Shown here: positions 42,455-49,987 of the stretch, one piece after another | Position numbering within the stretch: position 1 is the stretch's first letter | Layout of the letters: each line of letters starts with the position of its first letter | NCBI GenBank assembly: GCA_016285355.1 | Contig: JAEEQP010000005.1 | Coordinates: 52,932 to 116,931 of the forward strand | Source: Bacteroidales bacterium | GTDB taxonomy: Bacteria; Bacteroidota; Bacteroidia; Bacteroidales; F082 | DNA length: 64,000 bases | Direction: 5' to 3' | Made by a program: the position numbers and the translations under genes | Notes under the pieces: generated by a model | Seen by the model: the letters and a program-made list of their open reading frames with translations, nothing else | The model's database searches: none | What the model was told of the DNA's origin: nothing

Positions 42455-43209
42455 TGGCCGTTTATTTCGTCACCGATTTCCATTTGGGCATTCCCACGCT
42501 TGAGGACAGCCAAAAGCGCGAGCGCAAGTTGCTTCGCTTTATGGACATGATTCGTCCCGACTGTGAGGAACTTTACCTGATGGGCGACTTGTTCGACTTT
42601 TGGTTTGAGTACAAGACCGTGATTCCCAAAGGTTTCGTCAGACTGCAAGGCAAGCTGGCCGAGTTCACTGATGCCGGCATTCCTGTACACATGTTCATCG
42701 GCAACCATGACCTTTGGAGTTTCGGCTACTTGCACGACGAACTTGGGCTTGAAATGCACCGCGAACCTATCGTCAAAACCATCAAAGGGAAGAAGTTCTT
42801 TTTAGTCCACGGTGACGGCAGAGGGCCTGGCGACAATGGCTACAAGTTTTTGAAGAAGGTGTTTGAGTGCAAGTTCAACCAGTTTTTATTCAGATTGATA
42901 CATCCCGACTTCGGCATTGGCCTCGCATTAAAATGGTCGCACAAGCACCGCTTGAAGAAACTGAAAAACGAGGTGGAGCGAGGTTATTACGACGACATTC
43001 CAAAAACGCGCCTCTACCAATACGCCCAAGAGCAAGCCAACCTTGACCCGAGCATCGACTTTTTCGTCTTCGGCCACCAGCACAAGCCTATGCAGTACAA
43101 GACTGGCGACCATGCCTTGACCACTATTGTGGGGAATTGGATTTATGATTTCACATACGCGGTGTTTGATGGAGAAAGTGTGGAGTTGAAGCGGTTTGAG
43201 GAAAAGTAA
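42454..43209 (+). CDS. lpxH: UDP-2,3-diacylglucosamine diphosphatase
   Basis: A 251-residue calcineurin-type metallophosphoesterase that cleaves UDP-2,3-diacylglucosamine to lipid X in lipid A synthesis. The metal-site motifs are in order: TDFHLG (DxH), GDLFDFW, GNHD, HGDG and GHQH. The segment FLFRLIHPDFGIGLA is typical of LpxH insertion helices. The start codon shares a TGATG with the pnp stop. With lpxK it gives two steps of the Raetz pathway in one operon. Confidence 0.92.
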   Translation: MAVYFVTDFHLGIPTLEDSQKRERKLLRFMDMIRPDCEELYLMGDLFDFWFEYKTVIPKGFVRLQGKLAEFTDAGIPVHMFIGNHDLWSFGYLHDELGLEMHREPIVKTIKGKKFFLVHGDGRGPGDNGYKFLKKVFECKFNQFLFRLIHPDFGIGLALKWSHKHRLKKLKNEVERGYYDDIPKTRLYQYAQEQANLDPSIDFFVFGHQHKPMQYKTGDHALTTIVGNWIYDFTYAVFDGESVELKRFEEK

Positions 43210-43233
43210 AATAGTTACAATTTGTAACAGATT

Positions 43234-43265
43234 AAAAAACTCCCCCGTCCCAAAAGACAGAGGAG
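43234..43265 (-). terminator. intrinsic terminator of the small secreted protein gene
   Basis: In the minus-strand RNA a 10-bp stem forms (two G-U pairs) from CTCCTCTGTC and GACGGGGGAG around a 6-nt loop, followed by six U. It serves the gene ending at 43325; on the plus strand there is no T-run. Confidence 0.75.
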
Positions 43266-43324
43266 CAAATATTGGACTTTCGTTCTTTATTACAAACCTA
43301 ACTTAATGTAAGCATTATTTTTAT

Positions 43325-43684
43325 CTAATCACACATCGACACATTCAATGATGAGACTGTGCATTGTTTAACATCTGCACACATTGTCTCTCCCTTTACT
43401 TTTTTAGTTCTAAAGTTGACCTTCTTGTCATTTTTGTTTGCTGGAATAACGACCGTTTTCTGTCTTATGGTTTCATTTCCATACTTGTCAACAACTGTTA
43501 CTGTCATATCAACCGTAACTTTATAAGAATTAGTGTTATTGAGTATGACCACGATTTCATCACAAGAATCACCACTAATTATACTAGTTGATTCGACACC
43601 ACCAGTTGATTTACACATGTTGACTTGTGCGCTTGCACTTAAGAATGCACCAACCATTACAAATAACAACAATAGTTTTTTCAT
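43325..43684 (-). CDS. small secreted Cys-containing protein
   Basis: A 119-residue protein with a clear signal peptide (MKKLLLLFVMVGAFLSASAQ). The mature part has five cysteines and a beta-rich pattern (EIVVILNNTNSYKVTVDMTVTVVDKYG) that looks like one immunoglobulin-like sandwich. I do not recognise the family. It is the second gene after the OmpA-like lipoprotein, 57 bp away, and the same 30-nt motif precedes both genes. A periplasmic or surface accessory of that lipoprotein is possible. Confidence 0.75.
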   Translation of the reverse strand: MKKLLLLFVMVGAFLSASAQVNMCKSTGGVESTSIISGDSCDEIVVILNNTNSYKVTVDMTVTVVDKYGNETIRQKTVVIPANKNDKKVNFRTKKVKGETMCADVKQCTVSSLNVSMCD

Positions 43685-43698
43685 AAATACTTGTGCCA

Positions 43699-43728
43699 GT
43701 TATATCCCATCGGCCCTTCGGTTTTAAT
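43699..43728 (-). repeat. 30-nt repeated leader motif, copy A
   Basis: 27 of 30 bases match copy B at 44887-44916. It ends 15 bp before the ATG of the small secreted protein gene. The conserved ends read (minus strand) ATTAAAACCGA and GATGGGATATAAC. Confidence 0.75.
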
Positions 43729-43741
43729 ATTTTAGAAAGGT

Positions 43742-44869
43742 TTATTTCACAATAAAGGTGATTCTTCGATTTTGTAGACGACCATTTTCTGTATCATTTC
43801 CCGCAACTGGTTCAGTTGCAGCTTTACTAACCTCTTCAATACGGTATTCGTCAATGCCTTGGGTTATCATATAGAGTTTAGCTTGGTGTGCACGACGCGC
43901 CCCCACATTATTGTTAACAACATTGCTTCCAATTGAGCATGTGTGACCAATAATCGTTATCTTGGTATTAGGCCATTTTTTCATAAATGCAATTACCTTA
44001 TCCAATTCGCTTTTTTGTTTCGAAGTAAGGTTCACTACATCAAGTTTATAATGAGAAACAGAGTAGCTATATATTTCATTAGATTCTACCTGATATGGAC
44101 TATGGGTTGGGTTTGGATGAGGATTTGGCGTTGGGTTTCCCTGATTTGAACCATTATTATTCTCACCACCTTCATCATCGCCTTTGCCTTCACCATCATT
44201 ATCGCTTTCACCATCATCATCTAATAGCCCCATATCGACAAGCATTTTACGATTACAATACACACTATTCCCTACCAAATAAAAATACGGTTCTTTTATA
44301 GAGTTATCATGTGTATAGTATTCATTCTCATAATAATCCTTCACTACTTGTTCTGCATTATCTTTTGACACTTCAAAACTCGGCAATTCTTTTTCAAATT
44401 TTTGAATGGCAACTTTGTCCTTATAACCATCTTTTATTAATTCAGAAATAGCTTCACCCGCATCAAACGAATAATCTTCATATTTGAATTTTCTATGTTG
44501 TTTTGTTATTTCCTTTGCCTCATCCTCGGGATAACCCCAAGCTTTAAGTATCCAATTCATGTAATCTTCACATTTATCTTTTTCTTTAATCGAATTTACT
44601 TTATTTTCGTGTCTTTCATTTTCTTTGTCCAGTTCTTTCTCATGTATAGCGTCACAATTTGCAGAATCCAACTTAGTTTGTGCAGACACCAAACAATCAC
44701 GATAATTTTTTTCAATTATGTCTATATTCATTTGATGTTCAATAGCTGCACTAAATCCCTCTCCGCCTCTATATCTACCTAAACCTCCTTGGGTCCCACA
44801 TGAACTAATCATTGCAGTGCAGAAAAGCAATGCCAAAATGCAACTTAAAAACAAATCTCGTTTTTTCAT
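43742..44869 (-). CDS. OmpA-family lipoprotein
   Basis: A 375-residue lipoprotein: signal sequence with lipobox ISSC (Cys about residue 24), a charged alpha-helical middle, an acidic Gly/Asp/Asn-rich linker and a Pro/Asn segment near residues 225-255, and a C-terminal OmpA domain with IIGHTCSIG, NNxxGARRAHQAKLYM and the closing NRRITFIVK. OmpA domains bind peptidoglycan; here the usual Asp in GHTD is Cys, which may weaken binding. The middle region is not like any family I know. A promoter element and the 30-nt leader motif precede it. Confidence 0.84.
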   Translation of the reverse strand: MKKRDLFLSCILALLFCTAMISSCGTQGGLGRYRGGEGFSAAIEHQMNIDIIEKNYRDCLVSAQTKLDSANCDAIHEKELDKENERHENKVNSIKEKDKCEDYMNWILKAWGYPEDEAKEITKQHRKFKYEDYSFDAGEAISELIKDGYKDKVAIQKFEKELPSFEVSKDNAEQVVKDYYENEYYTHDNSIKEPYFYLVGNSVYCNRKMLVDMGLLDDDGESDNDGEGKGDDEGGENNNGSNQGNPTPNPHPNPTHSPYQVESNEIYSYSVSHYKLDVVNLTSKQKSELDKVIAFMKKWPNTKITIIGHTCSIGSNVVNNNVGARRAHQAKLYMITQGIDEYRIEEVSKAATEPVAGNDTENGRLQNRRITFIVK

Positions 44870-44886
44870 ATTTCTATTCTCTGTCG

Positions 44887-44916
44887 GTTATATCCCATCG
44901 ACGCATCGGTTTTAAT
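44887..44916 (-). repeat. 30-nt repeated leader motif, copy B
   Basis: Copy of the motif at 43699-43728, here 18 bp before the ATG of the OmpA-like gene and downstream of its promoter element, so it is in the 5' untranslated part of the message. Confidence 0.75.
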
Positions 44917-44928
44917 TATTTAACTTCG

Positions 44929-44936
44929 CAAAAGTA
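44929..44936 (-). promoter_or_regulatory. Bacteroidota -7 promoter element
   Basis: TACTTTTG on the minus strand, 60 bp before the OmpA-like ATG. None is seen before the small secreted gene, so the two genes probably share this promoter. Confidence 0.6.
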
Positions 44937-45027
44937 GAAATACAAATTGAAAATCAAAGAATTACAGCGTAACAAGTTTTTTGTCAGTTATATAACAGAC
45001 TCTTTTACGAAAGTATCAAATAACATT

Positions 45028-45258
45028 TTACACTTTCTTGTTCTCCCAATAATCCGAATAAACTTTGAAAAAATTGCAATTCATTATGTCACAAATCTTT
45101 AAAAGAATGTCCGTTGCTATCCATTGGCTCTTGAAAAGATGGTAGATGTTTTGACGGGAATAGTTCAGTTTGGAGGCTAACCAAGTCACCGTGCGCTCCT
45201 GACGAGCGAGTTCTTCTTTAATAAGGTGTCCGATATGTGGTGCTTCTTGCGTGGCCAT
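45028..45258 (-). CDS. small HTH transcriptional regulator
   Basis: A 76-residue protein with one helix-turn-helix: ERTVTWLASKLNYSRQNIYHLFKSQWI has the pattern of an XRE/Cro-like DNA-binding domain. The ATG at 45258 is used; the open frame continues to 45324 without clear extra domain. It stands alone between the OmpA-like gene and the DUF1016 gene. Small regulators of this size are common near mobile or defence genes in Bacteroidota. Target unknown. Confidence 0.78.
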   Translation of the reverse strand: MATQEAPHIGHLIKEELARQERTVTWLASKLNYSRQNIYHLFKSQWIATDILLKICDIMNCNFFKVYSDYWENKKV

Positions 45259-45521
45259 GTTCTTGAAATTTGGGTATAGAAAAAGCGTGGAATCTATCTC
45301 TTGCATGACATCCAGGGCTACCACACCCTCACAATCTTACAAGTCATTCCACGCCGTGCCACACACGACGTTTAATAACTTATCCCTGATTGTGGTGGCC
45401 TCTTAAAGAGGCTCAATGGTAGTTTGGATGTCAAGGACAGCAATAAACGCTATCTGTTGTATGTCAAATGTTTGGTATTAGTCTGTTTTCTTTTAAGTTG
45501 TTTTGTTTGGGATTAGTTTTG
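45259..45521. other. 263-bp stretch without a clear gene
   Basis: Upstream of the HTH gene and downstream of the DUF1016 gene. It holds a palindrome GCCTCTT-A-AAGAGGC at 45398-45412 and loosely complementary CACAATC/GATTGTG segments about 50 bp apart. No convincing ORF, tRNA or T-run terminator seen. Confidence 0.5.
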
Positions 45522-46706
45522 TTATTGTTGGTTACTTTTCAGCAAGTTATCAGTCATATCGTTTCCCAAGAAAACGCAATACTCTTCCAAAGACTTTTGC
45601 ATCACTTCTTGTGGTATCAATTTGTTTCTATACTCAGCCACCATGGTCGGGCTTAAGGAGCGGTTCAATGTATATTCCACCATACTGCGGTCTGCCGAAG
45701 GGCAAAGGATGATGCCAATGCTTGGATTTTCGTTGTCGCGCTTCACATCTCGATCAAGGGCTTCAAGATACATGTCCATCTTTCCTACAAACTCTGGCTC
45801 GAAATCCACGGCCTTCAGCTCAATGGCCACAAGACATTGCAACGCCCGATGATAGAACAACAGGTCTATGCGTTTGGTAGAGCCACCCACTTGCACGGCA
45901 TATTCGCTGTCCACAAACAGAAAATCCTTGCCAAGTTCGAGGATAAATTCCTTCATGTGCTCAAGCAGTCCCTTGTGTAGATGATGCTCGTTGTGCTTTT
46001 GCGGCAGGTTCAGGAAGTCAACGATGGCTTTGTCTTTCAAAATGAATTCCACATTAGGATAGTTGTCCCGCAAATTCGGCGACATCATCTTTTCCTTGTC
46101 AAGAATCGTTGAATAAGTTTGTGTTACGATACTTCGGCGTAGTTCCTCCGTTTTCAATTTTTGATGAGCTGCATAGAGCATGTAAAACACTCGTTCTTCA
46201 TCAGTTCTGCATCGGTTTAGGATTTCGATATGATTTGTGAATGTTGTCAATGCAAGGACTTTTGGCATAGGTACAAACGTCAATCCTATTTGTGCAATCG
46301 GCAATTGCACAATTTCGGTTTGATTGTTCGTTTCTCCAATTTGTGCAATCGACAATTGCACAAATTCATTCAATTTCAACTGCTGTTCAAGATATTGAAA
46401 TCCAGAAGTATTGTATGTTTCATAAAACTTCACCATATTATATAGGTGACGTTTCCCATACCCTCTACGCTTGGGGTTCTGCCGTTTCAGGTAATCGGCC
46501 AAATCACTCACCACCTTTGCTCCCCAATGCGAAGACTTCAATTGGACAGAAACATATTGGCCCACCTCCCAAGCCGTCAGCAACGACTCCAAATTCACAT
46601 TGGCAAGGGCAGCATTATAATGCCTGTTGATGATAGTGTCAACATAGGCGAACTGTTTTTCAAGGTCGCTTGTGTCAATCCTAATCGCTCGTGTTGCCTT
46701 GCCACT
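45522..46706 (-). CDS. DUF1016/YhcG-family PDDEXK nuclease
   Basis: A 394-residue protein of the DUF1016 family: N-terminal winged-helix-like domain (YNAALANVNLESLLTAWEVGQYVSVQL, then GYGKRHLYNMVKFYETY), and a C-terminal PDDEXK nuclease with KDFLFVDSEYAVQVGGSTKRIDLLFYHRALQCLVAIELKA, where the Asp and the Glu-x-Lys are the catalytic positions. Between the domains is an insert with the repeated peptide VQL(S/P)IAQIG. The ATG at 46706 is preferred because a promoter element lies between it and the earlier possible starts. YhcG proteins are linked to genome stability and defence islands; the target is unknown. Confidence 0.88.
   Translation of the reverse strand, partial: SGKATRAIRIDTSDLEKQFAYVDTIINRHYNAALANVNLESLLTAWEVGQYVSVQLKSSHWGAKVVSDLADYLKRQNPKRRGYGKRHLYNMVKFYETYNTSGFQYLEQQLKLNEFVQLSIAQIGETNNQTEIVQLPIAQIGLTFVPMPKVLALTTFTNHIEILNRCRTDEERVFYMLYAAHQKLKTEELRRSIVTQTYSTILDKEKMMSPNLRDNYPNVEFILKDKAIVDFLNLPQKHNEHHLHKGLLEHMKEFILELGKDFLFVDSEYAVQVGGSTKRIDLLFYHRALQCLVAIELKAVDFEPEFVGKMDMYLEALDRDVKRDNENPSIGIILCPSADRSMVEYTLNRSLSPTMVAEYRNKLIPQEVMQKSLEEYCVFLGNDMTDNLLKSNQQ
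46291..46362. repeat. two in-frame 21-bp palindromes inside the DUF1016 gene
   Basis: TGTGCAAT-N5-ATTGCACA occurs at 46291-46311 and again at 46342-46362, 51 bp (17 codons) apart, with one base differing. They encode the two VQL(S/P)IAQIG peptides. No frame is broken. Confidence 0.85.
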
Positions 46707-46730
46707 CATGGTGATAATCATTCCAATCGG

Positions 46731-46738
46731 CAAAGATA
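46731..46738 (-). promoter_or_regulatory. Bacteroidota -7 element of the DUF1016 gene
   Basis: TATCTTTG on the minus strand, 24 bp before the ATG at 46706. It decides against the longer frame beginning at 46766. Confidence 0.55.
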
Positions 46739-46795
46739 AGTATTTTTCATTTAATATAACTTCCACTTTTCAGATAGTTTTTCAAAAGAAATTCC

Positions 46796-46803
46796 TACCT
46801 TTG
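46796..46803 (+). promoter_or_regulatory. Bacteroidota -7 element of the dipeptidase gene
   Basis: TACCTTTG on the plus strand, 41 bp before the ATG at 46845. Confidence 0.6.
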
Positions 46804-46844
46804 CCCAATCAATTGAAATCTTGAAATCTCTAAATACTATCAAC

Positions 46845-48212
46845 ATGAAAGCAACCGACAAGTACATTGAAGAAAACAAGGATCGTTTCCTTGAGGAATT
46901 ATTTGAACTTATTCGCATTCCGTCTATCAGCTCGGAATCGGCGCACAAACAAGATATGATTCGTTGTGCCGAGTGCTGGCGCGACAATCTGCTGAAGGCT
47001 GGTGCCGACAAGGCAGAGGTGATGCCCACCGATGGCAACCCCATCGTCTATGGCGAGAAAATCATCGACAAGAAGAAGCCCACCGTCTTGGTGTATGGCC
47101 ACTACGACGTGATGCCTGTCGACCCTATCGAACTGTGGCATACTGACCCGTTTGAGCCTGTCATCAAGGACGGCAAAATCTGGGCCCGTGGTGCCGACGA
47201 CGACAAAGGCCAGTCGTTCATGCACGCCAAGGCCTTCGAGACCATGGTGAAGACCGACACCCTCCCCTGCAACGTGAAGTTCATGCTCGAAGGCGAAGAG
47301 GAAATCGGCTCGGGCAGCCTTGCCAAATGGATTGTCAAGAACAAAAAGTTAGTGAAAGCCGATGTCATTCTGGTGTCCGACACCTCGATGATTGCCGCCG
47401 ATGTGCCGAGCATCACCACGGGTTTGAGAGGTCTCGCCTACTGGGAAATCGAAGTCACTGGTCCCAACGCCGACTTGCATTCCGGTCTCTTCGGAGGTTC
47501 CGTGGCCAACCCATTGAATGTCCTTTGCGAGATGATTGCCGGGTGCATGGACAGGAGCAACCGCATCACCATTCCGCATTTCTACCATGACGTTGAGAAA
47601 TGCTCCAAAGAAGAGCGGGAACTGCTCAACAAGGCACCTTACAATGAGGAAGAATACATGAAGAGTCTGGGCGTGAAGGCCTTGCGCGGCGAGAGGGGCT
47701 ACACCAAAATCGAGCGTGTGGGCATCCGTCCCTCCTTCGACCTCTGCGGCATGTGGGGCGGTTACACCGGCGAGGGCAGCAAGACCGTGCTTCCTTCCAA
47801 GGCATACGCCAAGCTTTCCTGCCGACTCGTGCCTCACCAAGACCACGAGAAGATAGCCAAGTTGGTGCAAAGGTATTTTGAAAAGAACGCTCCCGACTAT
47901 GTCACCGTGAAAGTCACACCGTTGCATGGCGGCGAGGCTTACGTATGCCCCATCGACCTGCCGGAATACAAGGCTGCCGAAGCTGCCTACATGAACACCT
48001 ACGGCAAGCAGCCCATCCCGATGCGCTCTGGCGGCTCCATCCCGATTATCTCCACCTTCGAGAAGGTGTTGGGCATCAAGTCCATCCTGATGGGCTTCGG
48101 CCTCGGCGAAGACGCCATCCACTCACCCAACGAGAACTACCGCCTCGACCATTTCTACAAGGGCATCGAGACGATTATCGCTTTCTATCAGCATTATGCT
48201 GAGATGGCGTAA
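46845..48212 (+). CDS. M20-family dipeptidase
   Basis: A 455-residue zinc peptidase of the M20A/C group. The metal and catalytic residues show in GHYDVMPVD (His, Asp), RGADDDKGQ (Asp), and MLEGEEEIGSG (Glu-Glu). The lid domain is between about residues 200 and 330. It lacks a signal peptide, so it should act in the cytoplasm on small peptides. The start at 46845 gives MKATDKYI, the usual beginning of these proteins. It is transcribed alone between the DUF1016 gene and the AbiE pair. Confidence 0.93.
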   Translation: MKATDKYIEENKDRFLEELFELIRIPSISSESAHKQDMIRCAECWRDNLLKAGADKAEVMPTDGNPIVYGEKIIDKKKPTVLVYGHYDVMPVDPIELWHTDPFEPVIKDGKIWARGADDDKGQSFMHAKAFETMVKTDTLPCNVKFMLEGEEEIGSGSLAKWIVKNKKLVKADVILVSDTSMIAADVPSITTGLRGLAYWEIEVTGPNADLHSGLFGGSVANPLNVLCEMIAGCMDRSNRITIPHFYHDVEKCSKEERELLNKAPYNEEEYMKSLGVKALRGERGYTKIERVGIRPSFDLCGMWGGYTGEGSKTVLPSKAYAKLSCRLVPHQDHEKIAKLVQRYFEKNAPDYVTVKVTPLHGGEAYVCPIDLPEYKAAEAAYMNTYGKQPIPMRSGGSIPIISTFEKVLGIKSILMGFGLGEDAIHSPNENYRLDHFYKGIETIIAFYQHYAEMA

Positions 48213-48233
48213 TTCCACAAAAAGTTAGGTTTG

Positions 48234-48265
48234 AAGGAGGAAGGGCTGGGTGTCTTTCCTCCTTT
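48234..48265. terminator. shared terminator between convergent genes
   Basis: A 9-bp stem AAGGAGGAA (48234-48242) / TTCCTCCTT (48256-48264) with a 13-nt loop. It lies between the dipeptidase (plus) and AbiEii (minus) stops and could act in both directions; the T-runs are short. Confidence 0.6.
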
Positions 48266-49091
48266 ATTTAAACACAATTCTGTCCGCCAGTTGCAAGAAG
48301 TAGTCATTCGACCAGACATCAAGTTCGTGAAGATTGTTTTTGAGAAAAGGACGCACATCGGCCTTTACATCTTCTATGTTTGTTGTGGATAGACGCTCTT
48401 TCAAGGCCGCCTTGAAATCTTCAATTGACATATCCATTCCATTAAACTCACGGATGCGCTCCTGAAGATGGGCAAAATCGAGGGCAACGTTCCATCGCAC
48501 ATACCACTCAAAATCGTACCAATCGCGGCCTTTCACACGTGTTTTCCAATTGCGAAAAACCAATGCATGCATCTTTCCTGCATATAAGTCTGGTAGTTGA
48601 AAACAACGCACCATAAAAGTATAGGGAATTGTCAGTGCCTTTTGCTCCGTCTGAAACATCAGAGGCGGTTGGGTATCAACCTCTATCTTCACCTTCACGG
48701 ATTTCTCCGTCTGAAAAGCCACATTATAAACATCCGTGTTGTCCTTTAGAAAAGCAGAGTCCACCCTACCGAAAACCTTCTTGTCTTTCTTCTTGATCTC
48801 AACTTTGCGGCCCAAACTTTCGAATTCGTCGATAATCGGCTGAAAATAATTCTCGAACACAAACCCTTCATCTGGAGTTAGCAAAGAGAAGTCCATATCT
48901 TCGGAAAAACGAGGAAGTTGATGGAACAATCGCAGACAAGTGCCTCCATAGAAAGCGGCATGGTCAAAAAAACCGCCACGATGAAGTCCTGCCAAAACCA
49001 CCTGTTGGGTTATTTCGTATAGGGCATTCTGCTTATCCTTAACATTGTTGATTGGATAGCGCCTTAACGCATTTTCAAAAAAGTCGTTCAT
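48264..49091 (-). CDS. AbiEii-type nucleotidyltransferase toxin
   Basis: A 275-residue protein of the AbiEii/AbiGii toxin family, a nucleotidyltransferase-like fold. The signature is GGTCLRLFHQLPRFSEDMDFSLL (about residues 48-70): Gly-Gly-Thr loop and the Ser-Glu-Asp-x-Asp metal site. These toxins block growth on phage infection and in some members add nucleotides to tRNA. Its ATG overlaps the antitoxin gene by 4 bp, the normal AbiE order. It is the second gene of the pair. Confidence 0.93.
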   Translation of the reverse strand: MNDFFENALRRYPINNVKDKQNALYEITQQVVLAGLHRGGFFDHAAFYGGTCLRLFHQLPRFSEDMDFSLLTPDEGFVFENYFQPIIDEFESLGRKVEIKKKDKKVFGRVDSAFLKDNTDVYNVAFQTEKSVKVKIEVDTQPPLMFQTEQKALTIPYTFMVRCFQLPDLYAGKMHALVFRNWKTRVKGRDWYDFEWYVRWNVALDFAHLQERIREFNGMDMSIEDFKAALKERLSTTNIEDVKADVRPFLKNNLHELDVWSNDYFLQLADRIVFK

Positions 49092-49711
49092 CTTTCCAAT
49101 AGTTTTATCAAATTGCCAATCGCTTGTTGCTTCTTACTCACAGCGGCACACTGCCGAAATATGTCAGTGTTCATCTCCTTGAAAACATCCATATCCAGCC
49201 TGAGATCCTCTTCCAAAAACACGAAGGTGTCTTTGAGGAAACGCAATGGAAGTCTTGGTGTAGTGATGATATAGTCACACAAAGCCTTTTCTGGCGTAGC
49301 AATCAAATAGGACAATCCTTCTTCCTCGCGTTGGGTAATACCAATGGGATAATAGTCCTTTGCACAATGATGATACTCAAACCGTCCAGCGTCATTTTGA
49401 AATGAAACCGTCAGATGCGTCGTCATCGACTCCACAACCTCTACCCGTTCAGGTATCAGCCCGTATTCCCTCAAAGCCGTCCGCATTGACACATACGAGG
49501 GACCATAAAGCACGTTGCCTATTAGGTTTTGAGACAGCAACATGCCGCTCTCTTTTGGAGAAACGACATATAGTCCGCGCTTCAAACGAATAATCCGCCC
49601 CGCCTTCTCAAGATTCGCCACTTTTCTGTTAGCTGACTTCACACCAGGATACAGTGAAGCAATAGTAGCAGTGCTAACAGGTATGTTTTTCAAAACCGCC
49701 AATTCGTTCAT
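49088..49711 (-). CDS. AbiEi-type antitoxin/autorepressor
   Basis: A 207-residue AbiEi antitoxin. The N-terminal winged helix is visible in VSTATIASLYPGVKSANRKVANLEKAGRIIRLKRGLYVVSP; the C-terminal domain begins near YGPSYVSMRTALREYGLIPE and is the part that counters the toxin. In the type IV AbiE system the antitoxin does not bind the toxin but represses the operon by binding inverted repeats upstream. An inverted repeat is present at 49756-49788. Confidence 0.9.
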   Translation of the reverse strand: MNELAVLKNIPVSTATIASLYPGVKSANRKVANLEKAGRIIRLKRGLYVVSPKESGMLLSQNLIGNVLYGPSYVSMRTALREYGLIPERVEVVESMTTHLTVSFQNDAGRFEYHHCAKDYYPIGITQREEEGLSYLIATPEKALCDYIITTPRLPLRFLKDTFVFLEEDLRLDMDVFKEMNTDIFRQCAAVSKKQQAIGNLIKLLER

Positions 49712-49736
49712 AAGTACGCCATTATAGTTTTGGCCG

Positions 49737-49744
49737 CAAAATTA
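49737..49744 (-). promoter_or_regulatory. Bacteroidota -7 element of the abiE operon
   Basis: TAATTTTG on the minus strand, 25 bp before the AbiEi ATG. Confidence 0.55.
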
Positions 49745-49755
49745 GTAAGTTTTTC

Positions 49756-49788
49756 GATAGAAAATGACATTTTTTGTAATTTTCTATC
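49756..49788. promoter_or_regulatory. candidate AbiEi operator (inverted repeat)
   Basis: GATAGAAAAT (49756-49765) and its exact complement ATTTTCTATC (49779-49788) flank a 13-bp spacer. It begins 11 bp upstream of the -7 element and so covers the -33 region, where a repressor would block the polymerase. Autoregulation is known for AbiEi; binding here is inferred. The remaining 140 bp to the NatB terminator hold nothing I recognise. Confidence 0.6.
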
Positions 49789-49929
49789 AAAAAAGTTACC
49801 ATCCAATGCCTCAAAATGGGATTCCTTTATGAGCCTTCAATACTCTATCACTTCAATATCCCCTCTGGAGCTGAAGATGATGTACAATATCATTTCCCGC
49901 TCTTCCTCCTGTTACAATTGTGACAGAGC

Positions 49930-49967
49930 AAAACGGAAGAGCCGAGCCCACCGACCCTTCCGTTTTT
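49930..49967 (-). terminator. terminator of the dsbD-M16-natAB operon
   Basis: AAAACGGAAG and CTTCCGTTTT pair over 10 bp around a 17-nt loop, 21 bp after the NatB stop. There are A- and T-runs on both sides, so it may also work for the other strand. Confidence 0.7.
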
Positions 49968-49987
49968 ACCATCTATCTTATCATTCA

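Noticed and set aside
43214..43228. Palindrome GTTACAA-T-TTGTAAC after lpxH as a terminator
   Set aside because: AT-rich, no T-run after it; too weak. It might be a protein site but nothing else supports that.
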